Below are positions 14,442 to 15,388 of a stretch of 15,388 bases of DNA, in pieces. This DNA is from Bacillota bacterium. GTDB taxonomy: Bacteria; Bacillota_A; Clostridia; DSM-8532. Made by a program: the position numbers and the translations under genes. The notes beneath the pieces were generated by a model. That model was not told the DNA's origin. It made no database searches and saw only the letters and a program-made list of their open reading frames with translations. Each line of letters starts with the position of its first letter. Position 1 is the stretch's first letter. The stretch is from contig JAFADM010000189.1 in NCBI GenBank assembly GCA_023424865.1, positions 1 through 15,388 of the forward strand. Direction: 5' to 3'.

Positions 14442-15388
14442 CTAAAACAATGAAACCTCGTTGAATTTTTTGTTAAGCCAGTTGGTAGCGAGAAGAAAGC
14501 TGACATTAACCAGGGAGTTGAATAGGCCCACTGCCGTACTGAAGCTGTAATTGGCTTCCATAATACCTTTTCGGAATACATAGGTTGATATGACGTCGGC
14601 TACTTCATAGGTCATGGGCTGGTATAAGAGGAGCACCTTCTCGTAGCCTACATTGAGAATACCGCCCATTCTCAGTATGAACAGCACCATGATGGTAGGA
14701 AACAGTCCCGGCAGGGTTATAGAGAGCATTTGCCTGAAACGTCCCGCACCGTCTACCCGTGCAGCCTCGTACTGCTCCTGATCGATTCCTGACAGGGCGG
14801 CCAGATAAATAATGGAGTCCCACCCTACCGACTGCCATATGCCCGAAAGAATATAAATGGGATAAAACATATTCTTGTCCGACAGCAAATTGGTACGCTG
14901 GCCTCCAAGCATTACGGCAATGTCGTTGAAAACCCCGTCGCTCTGGCAAAAAGCCTTGATAAGACCGCAAACCACCACGATGGAGATAAAATAAGGCATG
15001 TAGGATATGGTTTGAACTGTTCTTTTAAATTTGTTGCTGGTAAGCTCGTTCAGCAAAAGAGCCAGAAGGATTGGGGCCGGAAAACCAAACAGGATACTCA
15101 GGCCGCTTATGGAAAAGGTATTGCGAAGAAGCCTCCAGAAATAGATATCCGAGAAAAACTGCTGAAAATTCTGGAAACCTACCCAGGGACTCTCTGCTAT
15201 GCCGAGGGACGGTCTGAAACGCTGGAAGGCGATGACAATACCATACATGGGTTTATAGGCGAAAATGGCCAGATAGATAATAACGGGCAGTATAATGAGA
15301 TATTTGTATTTATTCCGGGCAAAATCCCGGGCAAGAGTCTGTCCGAGGCCCACCCTGCTTATTCCGGCAGAAGCCTGTCGTATGCTGT
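14442..15388 (-). CDS. Carbohydrate ABC transporter permease, CUT1 LplB type (probably 5' partial)
   Basis: An inner-membrane permease of the MalF/LplB branch, partner of the YtcP-type gene downstream. Counting from a GTG at 15351-15353 it has 303 residues. There are about six transmembrane segments, with the first at about 18-36 followed by FAYKPMYGIVIAFQRF (31-46), a strong LplB hallmark. The EAA loop reads EQYEAARVDGAGRFRQM and runs on to LSITLPG (193-216). The frame stays open upstream through the window edge (codons SIRQASAGISRV before GLGQ), and no good SD precedes the GTG. The true start is therefore probably outside the window, and the feature is drawn to the edge. The substrate is unknown. 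Confidence 0.9.
   Translation of the reverse strand, partial: SIRQASAGISRVGLGQTLARDFARNKYKYLIILPVIIYLAIFAYKPMYGIVIAFQRFRPSLGIAESPWVGFQNFQQFFSDIYFWRLLRNTFSISGLSILFGFPAPILLALLLNELTSNKFKRTVQTISYMPYFISIVVVCGLIKAFCQSDGVFNDIAVMLGGQRTNLLSDKNMFYPIYILSGIWQSVGWDSIIYLAALSGIDQEQYEAARVDGAGRFRQMLSITLPGLFPTIMVLFILRMGGILNVGYEKVLLLYQPMTYEVADVISTYVFRKGIMEANYSFSTAVGLFNSLVNVSFLLATNWLNKKFNEVSLF

Overview
The window looks like a chromosomal stretch from an anaerobic Bacillota, most likely a member of the Clostridia. The signs are strong GGAGG ribosome binding sites, frequent TTG and GTG codons at gene starts, short intergenic gaps, LplB/YtcP-type sugar permeases, a 7TMR-DISM-type sensor kinase, and a HxlR-type regulator. 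The genus cannot be fixed from the sequence alone. No tRNA, rRNA, CRISPR array, insertion sequence or phage gene was seen.

Layout, left to right. (1) 1-58, minus strand: the first 19 codons of a probable IMP dehydrogenase (guaB), with its own SD and a likely promoter. (2) 121-3210, minus: a 1029-residue membrane sensor. It has an extracellular beta-rich domain and a multi-pass membrane region, followed by HisKA/ATPase, receiver and LytS/YesM-type kinase modules. The first kinase module lacks its phosphoacceptor histidine (Gln at 448). (3) 3357-6180, minus: a uxuB-uxuA operon (fructuronate reductase, mannonate dehydratase) ending in a clear intrinsic terminator. (4) 6385-7245, plus: a divergent AraC-family regulator, the obvious candidate controller of uxuBA. 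(5) 7338-8579: a divergent HxlR regulator and amidohydrolase pair with a palindrome between them, set in more AT-rich DNA. (6) 8724-10320, minus: a CNNM/CorC-type transporter followed by a small CPHC thioredoxin-fold protein. (7) 10445-13095, minus: a LacI-family regulator and an L-fucose/L-arabinose isomerase-like enzyme. The enzyme has a near-consensus promoter with a 16-bp CG-centred palindrome just downstream of the start site. (8) 13385-15388, minus: two CUT1 sugar ABC permeases with a strong terminator. The upstream permease probably runs off the right edge.

Function as a whole: this is a carbohydrate-use region. UxuB and UxuA carry D-fructuronate to D-mannonate to 2-keto-3-deoxygluconate, the lower part of hexuronate (pectin or glucuronoxylan) catabolism. 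The isomerase and the two permeases probably bring in and convert another sugar, or an oligosaccharide product, under LacI control. The genes for glucuronate isomerase, KDG kinase and aldolase, the solute-binding protein and the transport ATPase are not in the window. The large sensor has no DNA-binding response regulator beside it.

Most unusual points: the sensor's missing H-box histidine alongside an intact ATPase domain and a second complete kinase; the promoter/operator layout of the isomerase; and a perfect 12-bp inverted repeat in the LacI leader that could form mutually exclusive RNA structures. I found no clearly new multigene system.
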